Positions 41,673-52,303 are shown, counted from the first letter of the stretch. The stretch is 64,000 bases of DNA from Oscillospiraceae bacterium (GCA_910574635.1 CAJTCG010000004.1:62001-126000); one strand, 5' to 3'. Numbers and translations: made by a program. Notes: a model not told the origin generated them from the letters alone.

Positions 41673-41698
41673 GCCCGCCGAAAGTCTTTTCGGCGGGC
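41673..41698 (+). terminator. Terminator after the DHHW gene
   Basis: 11-bp arms (41673-41683 and 41688-41698) with GTCT loop, then TTGCTTTT. The T-tract overlaps the -35 box of the fumC promoter. Confidence 0.85.
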
Positions 41699-41727
41699 TT
41701 GCTTTTGCCCGCCTCTGCGGGTATAAT
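41699..41727 (+). promoter_or_regulatory. Promoter of fumC
   Basis: TTGCTT (41699-41704), 17-base spacer, TATAAT (41722-41727), starting directly after the terminator stem. Confidence 0.65.
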
Positions 41728-41758
41728 AAACGCCATAAAAATGAAAAGGGGAAGCGCT

Positions 41759-43123
<1,365 letters not shown>

Positions 43124-43190
43124 ACAATCCGCCGGGCGGCGGGGCATGTTTGTGTAAATCGGAGAATCTATTATACTACCGAATTAGCGC

Positions 43191-43219
43191 TTTACTATGC
43201 TAAAAAATCGGAGTATACT
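43191..43219 (+). promoter_or_regulatory. Promoter of the histidine operon
   Basis: TTTACT (43191-43196), 17-base spacer, TATACT (43214-43219). A second candidate (TTTGTG 43149-43154, TATACT 43172-43177) lies upstream. The leader to the start codon is only about 40 bases, too short for a T-box. Confidence 0.55.
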
Positions 43220-43260
43220 GTAATCCATCACCGGGGCCCTGCCCCGCAAGGAGGAACCCC

Positions 43261-44832
43261 ATGGAATTGGATTTGAATATGCTGCGGCCCCAGGAGCGGC
43301 TGTCCCTCCGGCTCCGCCTGCTCTATGAGGAGGCGGGCTTCCGCCAGTACCGCATGGGCCGCTTTGAGGAGTACGGCCTCTACCAGCAGAACCGCCGCTT
43401 CCTGGCCTCGGATCAGGTGATCACCTTTACAGACCTGGACGGGCGGCTGCTGGCGCTGAAGCCGGACGTCACCCTCTCCATCGCCAAGAACGCCCAGTTT
43501 GAGGAAGGGGGCTGCGGGCGGTTCTACTACTCCGAAAACGTCTACCGCCCCAGCCAGGAGAGCCACACCTTCCAGGAGATCAGCCAGATGGGCCTGGAGT
43601 GCATCGGCGCGGTGGACGACGGCATCACCGCCCAGGCGGTGTCCCTGGCGGGGAAGAGCCTGGCCCTGACGGGCCGGGACTTCGTGCTGGAGGCCAGCCA
43701 CATGGGCTTTGTGGCGGGGCTGCTGGACGCGGTGGGCGCGCCGGAGGCCGCCCGGCCCTGGCTGCTCAGCTGTATCCGGGACCGGAACCTCCACGAGCTG
43801 CGCTCCGCCGCGGAGGAAGCGGGCCTTTCCCGCCAGGGGACCGACGCCCTCTGCCGCCTGGACGCGCTGGCGGGAGACTGGGAGGCGGTGCTGGCCCAGG
43901 CGGAGCCTATCGCCCTCAACGCCGGAATGGGAGCGGCCCTGGCGGAGCTGCGGACCCTGTGCGCCGCCCTGGAGGCCCAGGGGCAGAGCCTGAGGCTGGA
44001 TCTGTCCCTGGTGAACGACATGGAGTATTACAACGGCCTGGTGCTTCAAGGCTACGTGGCGGGCCTGCCCCGGGCGGTGCTCAAGGGCGGGCGCTACGAC
44101 CCCCTGGCGGAGCAGTTCCGCCCCGGAGCCAAGGCGGTGGGCTTCGCCCTGTACCTGGACGAGCTGGAACGGCTAAGCGAAGCCGCCCCCCCGGAGGGGG
44201 AGAAAACTATGCTGAACATCGCCCTGCCCAAGGGCCGCCTGGGGGATAAGGTTTACAATCTCCTGGCGGAGGTGGGCTGCGGCTGCCCCGAGGACTACAA
44301 CGAGAGCCGGAAGCTGGTGGTGGAAAACCGGGAGGCGGGCATCCGCTACTTCCTGGTAAAGCCCAGCGACGTGGCCATCTACGTGGAGCACGGCGCGGCG
44401 GACGCCGGCATCGTGGGCAAGGACATCCTGGCCGAGTCCGGGGCGGACGTGTACGAGCTGCTGGACACGGGCCTTGGGAAGTGCCGCATGTGCGTGGCGG
44501 GGCCGGAGGACTTCACCGACGACCCGGGCCGGACCCTCCGGGTGGCGACGAAGTTCGTGAACATCGCGAAAGCCTACTACGCCGCCCAGGGCCGGGATAT
44601 TGATATCATCAAGCTGAACGGCTCCATTGAGCTGGCCCCGCTTCTGGGCCTCAGCGACGTGATTGTGGACATCGTGGAGACGGGGACCACCCTGCGGGAG
44701 AACCATTTGAAGGTGCTGACGGAGTTTATGCCCATCTCCGCCCGGTTTGTGGCCAACCGGGCCGGCTTCCAGTTCAAGCGCCGGGAGATCGAAACTTTGC
44801 TGGCGAAGCTGACGGAGGTGACGGGGGCATGA
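43261..44832 (+). CDS. HisZ-HisG fusion: ATP phosphoribosyltransferase, regulatory and catalytic parts in one chain
   Basis: 523 residues in one open frame. Residues 1-about 315 are HisZ, a histidyl-tRNA-synthetase-like domain (ALKPDVTLSIAKNAQFEEG, GRFYYSENVYRPSQESHTFQEISQMG). Residues 317-523 are short-form HisG (MLNIALPKGRLGDKVYNLL, the PRPP loop DIVETGTTLRENHL). HisZ and short HisG normally form a hetero-octamer from separate genes. No stop or frameshift lies at the junction (44161-44220), but GGAGGGGGAG sits 6-15 bases before the internal ATG at 44209, so a free HisG may also be made. It performs and regulates the first step of histidine synthesis. Confidence 0.88.
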   Translation: MELDLNMLRPQERLSLRLRLLYEEAGFRQYRMGRFEEYGLYQQNRRFLASDQVITFTDLDGRLLALKPDVTLSIAKNAQFEEGGCGRFYYSENVYRPSQESHTFQEISQMGLECIGAVDDGITAQAVSLAGKSLALTGRDFVLEASHMGFVAGLLDAVGAPEAARPWLLSCIRDRNLHELRSAAEEAGLSRQGTDALCRLDALAGDWEAVLAQAEPIALNAGMGAALAELRTLCAALEAQGQSLRLDLSLVNDMEYYNGLVLQGYVAGLPRAVLKGGRYDPLAEQFRPGAKAVGFALYLDELERLSEAAPPEGEKTMLNIALPKGRLGDKVYNLLAEVGCGCPEDYNESRKLVVENREAGIRYFLVKPSDVAIYVEHGAADAGIVGKDILAESGADVYELLDTGLGKCRMCVAGPEDFTDDPGRTLRVATKFVNIAKAYYAAQGRDIDIIKLNGSIELAPLLGLSDVIVDIVETGTTLRENHLKVLTEFMPISARFVANRAGFQFKRREIETLLAKLTEVTGA

Positions 44833-46109
44833 TGCGGATTCTGGATTTCGACAGCCTCTCGCCGGAGGAGTTTTTGAACCGGGACATCCAGGCGGAGGAG
44901 GATGTGTCCGCCGCCGTGGACGAAATCATCCGGGAGGTCCGCCGCCGGGGCGACGAGGCCCTGCGGGACTACACCCGCCGTTTTGACGGCGCGGAGATCC
45001 AGGACCTGTGGGTGAGCGCGGAGGAGTTCAACGCCGCCCGAAGAGCCGTGGCCCCCTTTTTTCTGGAGACGCTGAAGGAGGCGGCGGAGAATATCCGGCG
45101 CTTCCATGAGCGGCAGAGGCACAACGACTTCGTTCTCACGGACCGGAGCGGGATCGTCATGGGCCAGCGGTGGACGCCCATTGAACGGGTGGGCGTCTGC
45201 GTGCCCCGGAGCCCGGAGGCGTTCCCCTCCACCATTTTGATGAATGTCATTCCCGCCCAGATCGCCGGGGTGCAGGACATTGTCCTGGTAATGCCTCCCC
45301 GGCCGGACGGCACAGTCAGCCCCGAGGCCCTGATGGCGGCGGAGCTGGCGGAGGTGACGGACGTGTTCAAAATCGGCGGGGCCCAGGCGGTGGCGGCCCT
45401 GGCCTATGGGACGGAAACCGTGCCCCGAGTGGACAAGATCGTGGGCCCCGGCGGCGTGTTCGTGGCCACGGCGAAACGGAAGGTCTTTGGCCGGGTGGCC
45501 ATCGACATGATTGCCGGGCCCAGCGAGATTCTGGTGCTGGCGGACGGGAAGTCGAACCCCAAATGGGTCGCGGCGGACCTGCTGAGCCAGGCGGAGCACG
45601 ACGTGCTGTCCTCCGCCGTGCTGGTGACGGACAGCCGGGAACTGGCAGTAAGCGTACAGGCCGAGGTGGAGGCCCAGCTGGAGTCCCTGCCCCGGAAGGA
45701 CATTGCCCGCCGGTCCATTGCGGACAACGGAAAAATCATCGTCACGGACAGCCTGGACAAGGCTGTGGAGGCGGCGAACCGCATTGCCCCGGAGCACCTG
45801 GAGCTCTGCGTGGACGAGCCCTTCGCCCTGCTGCCCCGGATCAAAAACGCCGGGAGCGTTTTCCTGGGCCGCTCCACGCCGGAGGCCCTGGGGGACTATT
45901 TCGCGGGGCCGAACCACACCCTGCCCACCTCCGGCACCGCCCGGTTTTCCAGCCCCCTGGGGGTGGACGACTTCATGAAGCGCTCCAGCTTCCTCAGCTA
46001 TGACCAGGCGGCGCTGAACGCCTGCGGGGACAGGATTGCGGATTTCGCCCGGCGGGAGGGGCTGGAAGGGCACGCCCGTTCGGCGGAGAGCCGGAAAAAA
46101 TCTGAATGA
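44829..46109 (+). CDS. hisD: Histidinol dehydrogenase
   Basis: 426 residues, overlapping the hisG stop by 4 bases. Family signatures include GVCVPRSPEAFPSTILMNVIPAQIAGV, GGAQAVAALAYGTETVPRVDKIVGPGG and AGPSEILVLADG, plus SQAEHDVLSSA with a Zn-ligand His. It oxidises histidinol to histidine in two NAD-dependent steps. The start could also be the second ATG at 44832. Confidence 0.95.
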   Translation: MMRILDFDSLSPEEFLNRDIQAEEDVSAAVDEIIREVRRRGDEALRDYTRRFDGAEIQDLWVSAEEFNAARRAVAPFFLETLKEAAENIRRFHERQRHNDFVLTDRSGIVMGQRWTPIERVGVCVPRSPEAFPSTILMNVIPAQIAGVQDIVLVMPPRPDGTVSPEALMAAELAEVTDVFKIGGAQAVAALAYGTETVPRVDKIVGPGGVFVATAKRKVFGRVAIDMIAGPSEILVLADGKSNPKWVAADLLSQAEHDVLSSAVLVTDSRELAVSVQAEVEAQLESLPRKDIARRSIADNGKIIVTDSLDKAVEAANRIAPEHLELCVDEPFALLPRIKNAGSVFLGRSTPEALGDYFAGPNHTLPTSGTARFSSPLGVDDFMKRSSFLSYDQAALNACGDRIADFARREGLEGHARSAESRKKSE

Positions 46110-46122
46110 AAGCGGTGGTTTT

Positions 46123-47187
46123 ATGAGCCGGTTTTTATCTCCCGAGGCCCTGCGCTGCGCCCCCTACACCCCCGGCGAGCAGCCCCGGGATCAAAAATAC
46201 ATCAAGCTGAACACCAACGAGAGCCCCTTTCCGCCCTCGCCCAAGGTCCTGGAGGCCTTGAGCCGGGCGGAGGCGGAAAAGCTCTATCTCTACTCCGACC
46301 CCACCTGCGCCGCCCTGAACGCCGCCATTGCCCGGCGGTACGGCCTGTCCCCGGAAAACGTGATTTCCGGCAACGGTTCCGACGAGATTCTGGCCTTTGC
46401 CTTCCGGGCCTTCTGCGGGGAGGGGAAGGGAGCGGCCTTCGCCGACATTACCTACGGCTTTTATGAGGCCCAGGCGGCCCTGTTCGGCCTGGAGGCCCGG
46501 CGGGTCCCCCTGCGGGAGGACTTCTCCTTGAAGGTGGAGGACTACCTGGATTTTCCCGGCACGGTGGTCCTCGCCAACCCCAACGCCCCCACGGGCATGA
46601 CGGTCCCGGCCTCCGACATCCGGCGGCTGCTGGAAAAGGACCCGGACCGGGTGGTCGTGGTGGACGAGGCGTATGTAGACTTCGGGGCGGAGAGCTGCGT
46701 GCCTCTGGTCCGGGAGTACGAAAACCTCCTGGTGACCCAAACCATGTCCAAGAGCCGCTCCCTGGCGGGGGGCCGGATTGGCTTTGCCCTGGGCTCTCCG
46801 GAGCTTATCGCGGATCTGAACCGGGTGAAGTACAGCTTCAACCCCTACAACGTCAATCGCCTGTCCCTGCTGGCGGGAGCCGCCGCCATGGAGGACGAGG
46901 ACTATTTCCAATCCTGCTGCCGGGCCGTCCGGGAAAACCGGGCCTGGACCGCCGGGGCGCTGGAGGAGCGGGGCTTCACGGTTCTGCCCTCCTCCGCAAA
47001 CTTTCTCTTCGCCAAATCGGGCCGCCTCCCCGGCGGGGAGCTGTACCGGAGATTAAAGGAAGCCGGCATTCTGGTCCGCTGGTTTGACAAGGACCGCATC
47101 CGGGACTTTGTCCGCGTCACCATCGGCTCCCGGGAGCAGATGGAGGCGCTGATAGAGCAAATCGACCGGCTACCGGCCGGAGGATAA
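46123..47187 (+). CDS. hisC: Histidinol-phosphate aminotransferase
   Basis: 354 residues, start MSRFLSPEALRCAPYTPG. Fold-I PLP enzyme with KLNTNESPFPPSPKVLEAL, GNGSDEILAFAFRAFCG, ANPNAPTGM, VVDEAYVDFG and the PLP lysine in TMSKSRSLAGGRIGFALG. It transaminates imidazole-acetol phosphate. 13 bases after hisD. Confidence 0.94.
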   Translation: MSRFLSPEALRCAPYTPGEQPRDQKYIKLNTNESPFPPSPKVLEALSRAEAEKLYLYSDPTCAALNAAIARRYGLSPENVISGNGSDEILAFAFRAFCGEGKGAAFADITYGFYEAQAALFGLEARRVPLREDFSLKVEDYLDFPGTVVLANPNAPTGMTVPASDIRRLLEKDPDRVVVVDEAYVDFGAESCVPLVREYENLLVTQTMSKSRSLAGGRIGFALGSPELIADLNRVKYSFNPYNVNRLSLLAGAAAMEDEDYFQSCCRAVRENRAWTAGALEERGFTVLPSSANFLFAKSGRLPGGELYRRLKEAGILVRWFDKDRIRDFVRVTIGSREQMEALIEQIDRLPAGG

Positions 47188-47200
47188 GGAGGGAAGCGCT

Positions 47201-47788
47201 ATGCGCACCGCAAGCATTCAACGGGACACCCGGGAGACTCAAATCAAGCTCTCCTTGAACCTGGACGGCACCGGGAAGGCGGAAATTTCCACCGGCTGCG
47301 GCTTTCTGGACCACATGCTGGAGCTTTTCGCCCGGCACGGGGACTTCGACCTTTCCGTTGCCTGCCGCGGAGACACCCAGGTGGATTATCACCACTCCGT
47401 GGAGGACGTGGGCATCTGCCTGGGCAGGGCGTTTCAGGAGGCTTTGGGGGACAAGCGGGGCATTGTCCGCTACGGACAGTTTTTGCTTCCCATGGACGAG
47501 ACTCTGGTTCTCTGCGCCTGTGACCTCAGCGGCCGGGATTACCTGGGCTGGGCGGTGGATCTGCCCGCCGCCAAGGTGGGGGCCTTCGACACGGAGCTGG
47601 CTCAGGAGTTTTGGCTGGGCTTTGTGCGGAACTGCCCCGGCTCCCTCCACATCCGCCGGATGGCGGGGGAGAATACCCACCACATCCTGGAGGCCGTCTT
47701 CAAGGGCATGGGCCGGACGCTGAAAGAGGCCGTGTCCCTGGACCCCAAGCACATGGACGAGATTCCCAGCACGAAAGGGGTGCTGTGA
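47201..47788 (+). CDS. hisB: Imidazoleglycerol-phosphate dehydratase
   Basis: 195 residues with the two metal-binding motifs GFLDHMLELFARHGDFDL and HHSVEDVGICLGRAF, and a later NTHHILEAVFKGMGRTL. Monofunctional form, without the phosphatase domain. Its stop overlaps the hisH start. Confidence 0.95.
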   Translation: MRTASIQRDTRETQIKLSLNLDGTGKAEISTGCGFLDHMLELFARHGDFDLSVACRGDTQVDYHHSVEDVGICLGRAFQEALGDKRGIVRYGQFLLPMDETLVLCACDLSGRDYLGWAVDLPAAKVGAFDTELAQEFWLGFVRNCPGSLHIRRMAGENTHHILEAVFKGMGRTLKEAVSLDPKHMDEIPSTKGVL

Positions 47789-48399
47789 TGACCGCCATCG
47801 TGGACTACGGCGTGGGGAATCTCTTCTCCCTGCAATCCAGCCTCCGCTCCCTGGGGGTGGAAGCGGAGGTCACCGGCGAAGCGGAGCGCCTCCGGGCGGC
47901 GGACCGGATTATCCTGCCCGGCGTGGGGGCCTTTGGGGACGCCCGGGCCAAGCTGGATGAGACGGGGCTGGTTCCGGTTCTTCTGGAGGAGGCGGGACGC
48001 AAGCCCCTGCTTGGCATCTGCCTGGGGATGCAGCTCCTTTTTGACCGGAGCTTTGAGTACGGCGAGCACCCCGGCCTGGGCCTGGTTCCCGGCGAGGTGG
48101 CCTTTCTGGGGGAGGATTTGGCGGACAAGTCGCTGAAGGTCCCTCACATGGGCTGGAACAGCCTGGAAATTGTAAAAGGCGACCCGCTGTTCAAGTATTT
48201 CGAGAATGGTGAATATGTTTACTATGTCCACAGCTTCTACGCCCGCGGCTGCCGGGAGAGCACCCTGGGGGCCTCCCGATACGGAAACGTGGCCGTCACC
48301 GGCGCGGTCCGCCGGGGGAACGTCTGGGGGACCCAGTTCCACCCGGAGAAGTCCGGAGACGCGGGGCTGCGGCTGCTGCGGGCCTTTGCGGAGCTGTGA
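47788..48399 (+). CDS. hisH: Imidazole glycerol phosphate synthase, glutaminase subunit
   Basis: 203 residues. Class I glutamine amidotransferase: LPGVGAFGDA, nucleophile C78 in GICLGMQLLF, and the His/Glu pair in GTQFHPEKSG. It provides ammonia to HisF. ATG overlaps the hisB stop. In this operon hisF is two genes further on, after an inserted gene and hisA. Confidence 0.95.
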   Translation: MTAIVDYGVGNLFSLQSSLRSLGVEAEVTGEAERLRAADRIILPGVGAFGDARAKLDETGLVPVLLEEAGRKPLLGICLGMQLLFDRSFEYGEHPGLGLVPGEVAFLGEDLADKSLKVPHMGWNSLEIVKGDPLFKYFENGEYVYYVHSFYARGCRESTLGASRYGNVAVTGAVRRGNVWGTQFHPEKSGDAGLRLLRAFAEL

Positions 48400-48413
48400 A
48401 AGGGGGGAATGGT

Positions 48414-48884
48414 ATGCGAAGAGCGGACCGGGAGGTTACGGACCCTGTAAAAATCCGGGAAATTATAACCTCTTGTGATTGCTGCCGCCTGGGGCTGTGC
48501 GACGGGGAACGGGCCTACGTGGTCCCCCTGGACTTCGGCCTGGAGGAGCGAGACGGGCGTTATGCCTTCTATTTCCACGGCGCGAAAGAGGGCCGGAAGA
48601 TGGACCTCATCCGCCGGACCGGCTGGGCCGCCTTTGAAATGGACACGGGACACGAGTGGGTCATAAGCCAGCGGGCCCAGGAGACCACCTCCCGCTTCCG
48701 GTGCGTCATGGGCGGCGGCCCGGTGACGGTGCTGGAAACGGCGGAGGAAAAACGGGCGGGCCTCCTGGCCATTTTGGCCCATGTCACCGGGCGGGAGCAA
48801 TGGGACATCGGCGCGGCGGCCCTGGAAAACACCCAGGTGTTCCGCCTGGACGCGGAGGAGCTGACCTGCAAGGTCCACCCGTGA
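48414..48884 (+). CDS. Pyridoxamine 5'-phosphate oxidase-like flavin-binding protein within the his operon
   Basis: 156 residues from ATG 48414 (AAGGGGGGAA upstream). Split-barrel features: CRLGLCDGERAYVVPLDFGLEERDGRYAFYFHGAKEGRKMDLIRR and EWVISQRAQETTSRFRCVMGGGPVTVLET, matching the Pyridox_ox_2/NimA-like group that binds FMN. Not a known histidine enzyme. It is 14 bases after hisH and 15 before hisA, so it is transcribed with the operon. Role unknown; reduction of a small molecule is possible. Confidence 0.75.
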   Translation: MRRADREVTDPVKIREIITSCDCCRLGLCDGERAYVVPLDFGLEERDGRYAFYFHGAKEGRKMDLIRRTGWAAFEMDTGHEWVISQRAQETTSRFRCVMGGGPVTVLETAEEKRAGLLAILAHVTGREQWDIGAAALENTQVFRLDAEELTCKVHP

Positions 48885-48899
48885 GAAAGGAGCAAAACC

Positions 48900-49619
48900 A
48901 TGCAGATTTTTCCAGCTATTGACCTCCGGGGCGGGCAGGTGGTCCGCCTTTGCCAGGGGGATTACGACCGGGAGACCGTCTACGGCACCGACCCCTGCGC
49001 CCAGGCCCGGGAATTCATTTCCGCCGGGGCCCGATACCTCCATGTGGTGGATTTGGACGGCGCCCGGGACGGGACCCTGGCCAACTTCGACAGCATCGCC
49101 GCCATCGCGAAGCAGGGCGGGCTGACCATCGAGGTGGGCGGCGGCATCCGCACGGAGGAGCGCGTCCGCCGGTATCTGGACCTGGGGGTGGGCCGGTGTA
49201 TCCTGGGCACCATCGCCGTGAAGGACTTTGACTTTACCGCCCGCATGGCTCAAACCTATGGGGACCAAATTGCCGTCGGCGTGGACGCCCGGGACGGCTA
49301 TGTGGCCGTCAACGGCTGGAAGGAGCTTTCCCGGGAAAAGGGGGTGGACTTCTGCCGCCGCCTCCGGGACGCGGGGGTGCGGACCGTCATCTACACCGAC
49401 ATCAGCCGGGACGGCGCGGGCAGGGGGACCAACCTGGAGCTTTACGAGGAGCTGGTCCAAATCGAGGGCCTGGATGTCACCGCCTCCGGCGGCGTCGGCA
49501 CCCTGGAGGAGCTGCGGCGGCTGGAGGAAATGGGAATCCGCGCGGCCATCCTGGGCAAGGCCCTGTACGACGGGCGGCTGGACCTGCGGACCGTCGTGGA
49601 GGAGGTGGGGGCGTGTTAG
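48900..49619 (+). CDS. hisA: Phosphoribosylformimino-AICAR ribotide isomerase
   Basis: 239 residues. TIM barrel with AIDLRGGQVVRLCQGDY at the N terminus, EVGGGIRTEERV, and YTDISRDGAGRGTNLELY/TASGGVGTLEEL at the phosphate-binding loops. It catalyses the Amadori rearrangement. Overlaps hisF by 7 bases. Confidence 0.95.
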   Translation: MQIFPAIDLRGGQVVRLCQGDYDRETVYGTDPCAQAREFISAGARYLHVVDLDGARDGTLANFDSIAAIAKQGGLTIEVGGGIRTEERVRRYLDLGVGRCILGTIAVKDFDFTARMAQTYGDQIAVGVDARDGYVAVNGWKELSREKGVDFCRRLRDAGVRTVIYTDISRDGAGRGTNLELYEELVQIEGLDVTASGGVGTLEELRRLEEMGIRAAILGKALYDGRLDLRTVVEEVGAC

Positions 49620-50368
49620 CCAAGCGGATCATCCCCTGCCTGGACGTGCGGGACGGACGGGTGGTGAAGGGGACCAACTTCGAAGGGCTCCGGGACATGG
49701 CGGACCCGGTGGAGCTGGCCCGGTTCTACAACGACTCCGGGGCCGACGAGCTGGTGTTCTATGACATCACCGCCTCCGCCGAGGGGCGGGGGCTGTTTAC
49801 GGACATCCTCCGCCGGGTGGCCTCCGAGATCTTCATTCCCCTCACCGTGGGGGGCGGCATCCGGGGGCTGGAGGATTTCGACCGGGTGCTGAAATGCGGC
49901 GCGGACAAGGTCAGCGTCAACTCCGGGGCCATCGCGGACCCCTCCATCATCGCCGCGGCGGCGAAACGCTACGGGGATCAGTGCGTGGTCCTCAGCATGG
50001 ACGTGAAGCGGGTGGACGGGACCTTCCGCCTCTTCGCCAAAGGGGGCCGGGAGGATACCGGCATCGACGCTATGGAATGGGCCGTCCGGGGCGTGGGAGA
50101 CGGCGCGGGGGAAATCGTGCTGAACTCCATCGACACCGACGGGGTGAAGGGCGGCTTTGATTTGGAGATGCTGGACGCCCTGGCGGCCCGGGTGCATGTG
50201 CCCATCGTCGCCAGCGGCGGGGCGGGGAGCAGGGAGCACTTCGCGGAGCTCTTCACCCATTCCGGCGTGGACGCGGGGCTGGCGGCTTCCATTTTTCACA
50301 CAAAGCAAGTGGACATCAAGGACCTGAAACGCTTTCTCCGCGGCAGAGGCGTGGAGATGCGGCTATAA
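49613..50368 (+). CDS. hisF: Imidazole glycerol phosphate synthase, cyclase subunit
   Basis: 251 residues from a GTG start inside the end of hisA. LAKRIIPCLDVRDGRVVKGTNF with the catalytic aspartate, TVGGGIRGLEDF, VVLSMDVKRVDGTF, LNSIDTDGVKGGFDLEML and VASGGAGSREHF. It joins ammonia from HisH to the substrate, giving IGP and AICAR. Confidence 0.95.
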   Translation: MLAKRIIPCLDVRDGRVVKGTNFEGLRDMADPVELARFYNDSGADELVFYDITASAEGRGLFTDILRRVASEIFIPLTVGGGIRGLEDFDRVLKCGADKVSVNSGAIADPSIIAAAAKRYGDQCVVLSMDVKRVDGTFRLFAKGGREDTGIDAMEWAVRGVGDGAGEIVLNSIDTDGVKGGFDLEMLDALAARVHVPIVASGGAGSREHFAELFTHSGVDAGLAASIFHTKQVDIKDLKRFLRGRGVEMRL

Positions 50369-50392
50369 AAATTTGGGGAAGGAGCTTATAAA

Positions 50393-50836
50393 ATGGACAG
50401 TGAGATTCGCTGGTGGTTTCCAGGGTTCGAGGCGGGGCTGGCGGCCCTGCCGAAGGAGGAGCGGGGAACGCTGCTTCGCAGCTGTGCGGAAAACTGCCTT
50501 CAGATGGGGATGCTGGATTTTTACCGGGGGGTGCATGAGCGCACCGGCGGGGAGATTGACGCGTTTTTCCAGGCCCTGGGAGAGATGGGGGGCCTGGGTA
50601 CGGAGATCGTACGGCCGGGGAAGGAGTTCTGGCTGATTTTCCACCAGTGCACCTGCTCCCTCCACACCCAGGGCTACATCAATTCCTGTCTGCTGTGCGA
50701 GTGCTCCCGTCAGAGCGTGCTGCACATTCTCCGGGAGCTGTGGCCGGAGCGGAGCTTTATTGTGGACCCGGAGGGCACCATTCTGAACGGCGCCCAGGAC
50801 TGCCGGTTCCACATCATAGAGCGGGAGGAGGCGTGA
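50393..50836 (+). CDS. Unrecognised Cys-rich protein within the his operon
   Basis: 147 residues, ATG at 50393 with GGAAGGAG upstream. Notable features are [30 protein letters not shown] (five cysteines) and a C-terminal [11 protein letters not shown]. The last pattern (gly-x-x-x-Cys-x-Phe) and the overall layout recall the V4R/ATC-hydrolase-like fold, but this is a weak impression. It sits between hisF and hisIE with gaps of 24 and 1 bases, so it is part of the operon. Function unknown. Confidence 0.5.
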   Translation: MDSEIRWWFPGFEAGLAALPKEERGTLLRSCAENCLQMGMLDFYRGVHERTGGEIDAFFQALGEMGGLGTEIVRPGKEFWLIFHQCTCSLHTQGYINSCLLCECSRQSVLHILRELWPERSFIVDPEGTILNGAQDCRFHIIEREEA

Positions 50837-50837
50837 C

Positions 50838-51473
50838 TTGGATTTGAAGTTTGACGAGCGGGGCCTGATTCCCGCCATTGTCCAGGACCACTACACCAAG
50901 GAGGTCCTGACCCTGGCCTACATGAACGCCGAGAGCCTGGCCATCACCATTGACGAGCGGCGCACCTGTTTCTGGAGCCGGAGCCGCCGGGAGCTCTGGC
51001 GGAAGGGGGAGACCAGCGGGAACCGCCAGCATGTGGTCTCCATCACCGCCGACTGCGACGGCGACGCCCTGGTGGTGGAGGTGGTGAAGGACGGCCCCGC
51101 CTGCCACACCGGGGCGGAGAGCTGCTTTTTCAACGAGCTCTACCTCTCCGACGAGCTGAAGCGGTTCAGCTATGAGGGCCTGTACCGCCTCATTGCCGGG
51201 CGGAAGACCAGCCCCAAGGAGGGAAGCTACACCACCTATCTGTTTGAAAAGGGCTTGGATAAGATCCTCAAGAAAGTGGGAGAGGAGTGCACCGAGGTCA
51301 TCATCGCCGGGCGGAAGGAAGACAAGGAGGAAACGGTCTATGAGATCGCCGATCTCTGCTACCATGTGATGGTGCTGATGGTCCAGATGGGCATTACCGT
51401 GGAAGACGTCACCCGGGAGCTGGAAAAACGCCATGTGGTGGACCACAAGGTAAAGCAGGAACGGATGCAATGA
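50838..51473 (+). CDS. hisIE: Bifunctional phosphoribosyl-AMP cyclohydrolase / phosphoribosyl-ATP pyrophosphatase
   Basis: 211 residues from a TTG start (GGAGG 6 bases upstream). HisI part (about 1-115): [44 protein letters not shown] with metal ligands. HisE part (about 118-211): [46 protein letters not shown]. Carries out steps 2 and 3 of the pathway. Follows the Cys-rich gene by one base. Confidence 0.94.
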   Translation: MDLKFDERGLIPAIVQDHYTKEVLTLAYMNAESLAITIDERRTCFWSRSRRELWRKGETSGNRQHVVSITADCDGDALVVEVVKDGPACHTGAESCFFNELYLSDELKRFSYEGLYRLIAGRKTSPKEGSYTTYLFEKGLDKILKKVGEECTEVIIAGRKEDKEETVYEIADLCYHVMVLMVQMGITVEDVTRELEKRHVVDHKVKQERMQ

Positions 51474-52297
51474 GAGGGGCCTTCTGTTCGGTGCACACCC
51501 ACTCCACGATGTGCGATGGAAAGAACACCCTGGAGGAGATGGCCCGGGCGGCGTTTGAGGCCGGGGCGGTCTCCTTCGGGGCCTCGGGCCACAGCCACAC
51601 GCCCCTGCCGGAGGACGAGGGCGAGGTTCTTCCGGCGGACATGACGGCCTACCGGGCGGAAGTCCTCCGCCTCCGGGAGGAATATGCCGGGCGGATGGAC
51701 GTGCTGCTGGGCATTGAGCTGGATAACCTGGCCGATGTGACGGCGGAGGGCTTTGACTACTGGATCGGCAGCGCCCACCATATGCGGGACCGGGAGGGCG
51801 GCTGGCACGCGGTGGACTGGGACCGGGAGACGCTGGAGCGGTGCTTCCGGGAGGACTTTTCGGGTCGGTCCCGGATGATGGCGGAGTCTTATTATGACGA
51901 GGTCCGCCGCATGGCGGAGCGGAAGCCCGACATCCTGGGCCATGTGGACCTGATTGCCAAGTTCAACGAGGCCGGGCGCTTTTTCGATGAGACGGACCCC
52001 GCCTATCAAGCCGCCGCCCTGGAGGCCCTCCACGCCGCGGACCCAAAAGAGACGCTGCTGGAGATCAACACCGGGGCCATGTCCCGGGGTTATCGGAGCG
52101 TCCCCTATCCGGCCCTGTTCCTTTTGAAGGAATGGCGGGCCATGGGCGGAAAAATCATCCTCACCGCCGACGCCCACAGCGCGGACGCCATCGTCTATGG
52201 CTACGCCCAGGCGGCGGAGCTTGGAAGGGCGGCGGGCTTTGCGCGCTCCGTGCTGCCGGTCCTGGCGGGCCGGGAGGAGCGGCCGCTGGATATTTGA
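51470..52297 (+). CDS. hisK: Histidinol-phosphatase, PHP family
   Basis: 275 residues. PHP metal motif [21 protein letters not shown] near the start, then [34 protein letters not shown] and a C-terminal [13 protein letters not shown]. It removes phosphate from histidinol phosphate. Being last in an otherwise complete his operon supports the assignment over other PHP phosphatases. Overlaps hisIE by 4 bases and is followed by a terminator. Confidence 0.88.
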   Translation: MRGAFCSVHTHSTMCDGKNTLEEMARAAFEAGAVSFGASGHSHTPLPEDEGEVLPADMTAYRAEVLRLREEYAGRMDVLLGIELDNLADVTAEGFDYWIGSAHHMRDREGGWHAVDWDRETLERCFREDFSGRSRMMAESYYDEVRRMAERKPDILGHVDLIAKFNEAGRFFDETDPAYQAAALEALHAADPKETLLEINTGAMSRGYRSVPYPALFLLKEWRAMGGKIILTADAHSADAIVYGYAQAAELGRAAGFARSVLPVLAGREERPLDI

Positions 52298-52303
52298 GAC
52301 AAG

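Noticed and set aside
43220-43260. His T-box or attenuator before the histidine operon
   Set aside because: Only about 40 bases separate the promoter from the start codon; there is no His-rich leader peptide or T-box motif.
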